Source: Postechiella sp039985655 (GTDB lineage Bacteria; Bacteroidota; Bacteroidia; Flavobacteriales; Flavobacteriaceae). Taken from it: a stretch of DNA of 64,000 bases. Positions 61,742-64,000 of the stretch are shown in pieces. Under the pieces are notes generated by a model. It was given only the letters and a program-made list of their open reading frames with translations, was not told where the DNA came from and did not search any database. The translations under genes were made by a program, and so were the position numbers. Numbering within the stretch: the stretch's first letter is position 1; each line of letters begins with the position of its first letter. The DNA lies in contig JBDWSF010000002.1 of the NCBI GenBank assembly GCA_039985655.1, positions 62,001-126,000 of the forward strand. Reading direction: 5' to 3'.

Positions 61742-62467
61742 TTAACTCATTTTTCCTTTTCTTACTAAAGCAAATAGAAAATAAATCAGTAAAAAGCTTG
61801 GTATCACTAGTATTTGAGAAACAATAATATAGTAAGGCCATGCTCCAAAGCAATCTAATATTGAAGCTGATTTTGGTTTTTGATTCAAATAGAAATAATT
61901 AGAATTTAAAACATAATTTATAGTAACTGTCATTAATAGATAGAACTGTAAAGCTAAAAAGGATTTAAATACGCTTTTCAGTTTTGGGCGCATTTTTAAA
62001 ACAAAAATGGCATAAGAAATAATTATTAAAAGTCCTAAATGCACAATCCAATATCGAAAATAATCGAAACTAGGAAAGCCTTCTGGGATGTCTGGTGTAA
62101 TAACGCCTTGTAATGTTCCTACTATTATCCAAAACAACAAGACTTCGTACATCCATAGTTTTCTGTAATATGTAAAAACAGGAATTATGATCCCTAAAAG
62201 ACTGCATAAATAAAGTGGCAAATCTGTGGCTATATTATAATGGCCAAAACTTAATTTATGAATATGAAATACAATAACTGTAAGGCTAACAAAACAAGCA
62301 AATCTATGTATGACTCTGTTTTGTTGATTTTCTTTTAATTTGCTTTTTGCATATTTAATAAAAAACACAGCGAATAAGATTGCAAGAATTACAGGAAGAA
62401 AATGTTGAAAACTACCAACAGAAACTCGCTCTAGCAAAAAAATTGCATTACAAATTAAAAAATTCAT
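61742..62467 (-). CDS. TIGR02206-family integral membrane protein (YwaF-like)
   Basis: 241 residues and about seven transmembrane helices. Conserved family segments are HKLSFGHYNIATDLPLYLCSL, GTLQGVITPDIPEGFPSFDYFRYWIVHLG and LNSNYFYLNQKP, which match the YwaF/TIGR02206 group. No function is established. It converges with rluF, with 3 bp between stop codons. Confidence 0.87.
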   Translation of the reverse strand: MNFLICNAIFLLERVSVGSFQHFLPVILAILFAVFFIKYAKSKLKENQQNRVIHRFACFVSLTVIVFHIHKLSFGHYNIATDLPLYLCSLLGIIIPVFTYYRKLWMYEVLLFWIIVGTLQGVITPDIPEGFPSFDYFRYWIVHLGLLIIISYAIFVLKMRPKLKSVFKSFLALQFYLLMTVTINYVLNSNYFYLNQKPKSASILDCFGAWPYYIIVSQILVIPSFLLIYFLFALVRKGKMS

Positions 62468-62499
62468 AATGCAATTTAACTTTTTATCTTAATATGCTA

Positions 62500-63375
62500 T
62501 TACATATTTCTTTCTCTTGCCAATAAGGTGTTTTTAAGTAGCATAGCAATCGTCATAGGTCCTACACCTCCAGGAACCGGTGTTATATAACTTGCTTTTT
62601 GACTTACGCTTTCAAAATGGACATCACCAGCAAGCCTATATCCGTTCTTTTTAGTAGCATCTGGCACACGTGTGATTCCAACATCAATAATAACCACATC
62701 TTCTTTAACCATATCGCCAGTTAAAAACTCAGAAATACCAATAGCCGCGACAATAATATCTGCTTCTTTAGTGATATCTGTTAAATTTTTAGAACGGCTA
62801 TGCACCACAGTAACCGTAGCATCACCAGCTTTTCTCTTCTGACTCATTAAAATACTCATAGGGCGACCAACAATATGACTTCTTCCCATAACGACTACAT
62901 TTTTACCAGAAGTTTCTACTTGATATCGTTCTAATAACTCAAGTATTCCGTATGGTGTTGCGGGTAAAAACGTTGGTAAATCTAAAGCCATTTTCCCAAC
63001 ATTTGTAGGATGAAAACCATCGACATCCTTATCTGGATTAACAGCCATTAAAACCTTTTGTTCGTCAATATGTTCTGGCAATGGTAATTGCACAATAAAC
63101 CCATCAATATCACTATTGGTATTTAAACCATTTATTTTTTCTAACAATTCAGCTTCTGAAGTATAATCAGGTAAATCTATAAGTGTAGAATTAAAACCAA
63201 TACGTTCACAGGCTTTTACCTTTGCGTTTACATAGGTCATACTTGCTCCATCTGTACCCACTAAAATAGCTGCCAAATGCGGCACTTTTTCACCTTTAGA
63301 AATCATTGCTTTTACATGTTCAGCAATTTCATCTTTAATATCGTTACTTACTTTTTTACCGTCTAAAATTGTCAT
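62500..63375 (-). CDS. folD: Bifunctional methylene-THF dehydrogenase/cyclohydrolase
   Basis: Interconverts 5,10-methylene-, methenyl- and 10-formyl-tetrahydrofolate. Start at ATG 63375 (MTILDGKKVSND). Upstream in-frame codons to 63408 lie in a GACTGA-type repeat and are not likely translated. The 291 residues include YVNAKVKACERIG with the catalytic Lys in the YxxxK motif, VQLPLPEHIDEQKVL, the NADP loop VVMGRSHIVGRPM, and PVPGGVGPMTIAML at the end. A full-length normal enzyme. Confidence 0.95.
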   Translation of the reverse strand: MTILDGKKVSNDIKDEIAEHVKAMISKGEKVPHLAAILVGTDGASMTYVNAKVKACERIGFNSTLIDLPDYTSEAELLEKINGLNTNSDIDGFIVQLPLPEHIDEQKVLMAVNPDKDVDGFHPTNVGKMALDLPTFLPATPYGILELLERYQVETSGKNVVVMGRSHIVGRPMSILMSQKRKAGDATVTVVHSRSKNLTDITKEADIIVAAIGISEFLTGDMVKEDVVIIDVGITRVPDATKKNGYRLAGDVHFESVSQKASYITPVPGGVGPMTIAMLLKNTLLARERNM

Positions 63376-63385
63376 TATAAAATAG

Positions 63386-63411
63386 TTTTCAGTCGCAGTT
63401 GCAGTCACAGT
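63386..63411. repeat. CAGTC/GACTG short repeat, left of the S23 gene
   Basis: TTTTCAGTCGCAGTTGCAGT and the following CACAGT form a run of CAGTyG-type units. The unit TTTTCAGTC appears again at 63449 inside the end of the S23 gene, and the reverse complement at 63835-63859. Confidence 0.55.
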
Positions 63412-63443
63412 TTATTACTCTGAGGACTTACTCTTACGTGTCA

Positions 63444-63818
63444 TTAGTTTTCAGTCTTTACTCCGAATTTTTCTGGTTTATTAATCATATAATTTATTAG
63501 CTTCCCAATTTCTTTTCCTTGTTCTGAAAATTTGTAATAATCCTCAGTTGAAATATATTTGCAAGCTAATGCAAAATCTAACCAAGTGCTGGTTTCAGAG
63601 TTTTCTCCATCAGCGTCAGTTAGTTTACTAATAAAATGTTTTTGATATCTCCTTTTTCTATAAGCTTCAGCAATATTTGCACATACCGAATGTGAACTTC
63701 TTCTTATTTGATCTGTTAAAGAATATGTTTCTTCTTTTGGAAACAACTTTGATATTTCAAAAATCAACATAGCCAATTCAAAAGATTTTTGATAAGCAAA
63801 AAGTTGTTTGAAATCCAT
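63444..63818 (-). CDS. Four-helix bundle protein (S23 / TIGR02436)
   Basis: 124 residues of the S23/IVS-type four-helix bundle family, first known from intervening sequences in spirochaete 23S rRNA genes. Diagnostic motifs are AYQKSFELAMLIFEISKLFPKEE, LTDQIRRSSHSVCANIAEAYRKR and FISKLTDADGENSETSTWLDFALACKYIS in order. Function is unknown; it may bind nucleic acid. It sits between folD and ffh on the same strand and is flanked by short CAGTC/GACTG repeats, and its last codons fall inside one repeat. This suggests a mobile or recently inserted gene. Confidence 0.88.
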   Translation of the reverse strand: MDFKQLFAYQKSFELAMLIFEISKLFPKEETYSLTDQIRRSSHSVCANIAEAYRKRRYQKHFISKLTDADGENSETSTWLDFALACKYISTEDYYKFSEQGKEIGKLINYMINKPEKFGVKTEN

Positions 63819-63834
63819 AACGTTTAATTTGTAG

Positions 63835-63859
63835 CACTGAAAACTGAGACTGAGACTGT
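63835..63859. repeat. GACTGA short repeat, right of the S23 gene
   Basis: CACTGAAAACTGAGACTGAG followed by ACTGT; the unit GAGACT is tandem. It is the inverted counterpart of the run at 63386-63411. Confidence 0.55.
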
Positions 63860-63863
63860 ATCC

Positions 63864-64000
63864 TTATTTCATCCCCTTCATCATCTGCATCATCTTTTTA
63901 CCTCCGCCACCTTGCATCATCTTCATCATTTTGCTCATTTGGTTGAATTGCTTTAAAAGCTGATTTACTTCTTGTACTGATGTTCCTGAACCTTTACCAA
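63864..64000 (-). CDS. ffh: Signal recognition particle protein Ffh, C-terminal end (partial)
   Basis: Only the last 45 codons are inside the window. The reading GKGSGTSVQEVNQLLKQFNQ, MSKMMKMMQGGGGKKMMQ and MMKGMK is the methionine-rich end of the M domain that binds signal peptides and 4.5S RNA. The GSGTS..EVNQLLKQF motif is conserved in all Ffh proteins. The GTPase domain lies beyond the window. Confidence 0.92.
   Translation of the reverse strand, partial: GKGSGTSVQEVNQLLKQFNQMSKMMKMMQGGGGKKMMQMMKGMK

Noticed and set aside
1..64000. Search for tRNA, rRNA, CRISPR arrays, prophage or a classic defence island
   Set aside because: No rRNA core motifs, tRNA T-arm/acceptor patterns, regularly spaced repeats or phage structural genes were recognised by eye.

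Overview
The window is AT-rich chromosomal DNA from a member of the Bacteroidota, almost certainly the family Flavobacteriaceae. The signs are the gene families (long GAPDH, fused SecDF, DUF6588- and DUF2911-type secreted proteins, a type IX secretion sorting domain, a four-helix-bundle S23 protein next to folD and ffh), A-rich start regions without strong Shine-Dalgarno sequences, and TAnnTTTG-type promoter elements. No rRNA, tRNA or CRISPR array was recognised. Species cannot be named from the sequence.

Layout. 0-3.9 kb: HtrA protease, GAPDH and a membrane coiled-coil protein. 3.9-5.0 kb: a decayed IS110-family element. 5-11.4 kb (minus strand): NtrC-like regulator, MscS channel, ABC-2 exporter, DnaJ and GrpE. 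11.5-17.8 kb: YceI lipoprotein, a GIY-YIG/T5orf172 gene between integron-attC-like sequences, an SDR epimerase, MnmD, IlvE, a fold-back repeat and a MazG-like pyrophosphohydrolase. 18-22 kb: a small membrane protein, a three-gene two-component operon and a secreted protein that may be its target. 22-23.1 kb: a second IS110 relic. 23-36.9 kb: FMN reductase, PPK2 kinase, M28 peptidase, a T9SS-exported beta-helix protein with a DUF4874/DUF4832 lipoprotein, DinB-like and membrane acyltransferase proteins, sterol desaturase-like protein, LysA and SucC. 37-38.6 kb: an IS630 relic inside an IS1182 relic. 38.7-47.1 kb (minus): SecDF, malate dehydrogenase, an outer-membrane protein and GyrB. 47.7-48.7 kb: tautomerase with a broken cupin gene. 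48.8-54.0 kb: the Asn-tRNA operon. 54-64 kb: conserved small proteins, gene scars, QueE, HerA-like ATPase, YitT, cupin, hydrolase, RluF, YwaF-like protein, FolD, an S23 protein and the end of ffh.

The most interesting region is 48.84-54.03 kb. A promoter-like element is followed by a 15-codon ORF in which 9 codons are Asn (MINNNNTNNFNNPNC). Next come two copies of TTGGAAGG flanking one CCTTCCAA, so that an antiterminator and an intrinsic terminator with a T9 tract are mutually exclusive. Downstream lie a divergent gatC-like gene, gatA, and a gatB fused in frame to a complete aspartyl-tRNA synthetase. The synthetase has the Asp-His-Gly signature associated with non-discriminating AspRS. Together these form a coherent hypothesis: an operon making Asn-tRNA(Asn) by transamidation, controlled by ribosome-mediated attenuation that reads Asn-tRNA(Asn) charging.

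Other leads are a matched pair of 16-bp palindromes 57-59 bp before the two-component operon and the neighbouring secreted-protein gene, attC-like sites around a single accessory gene with a related copy 35 kb away, and two IS110 relics with complementary deletions.
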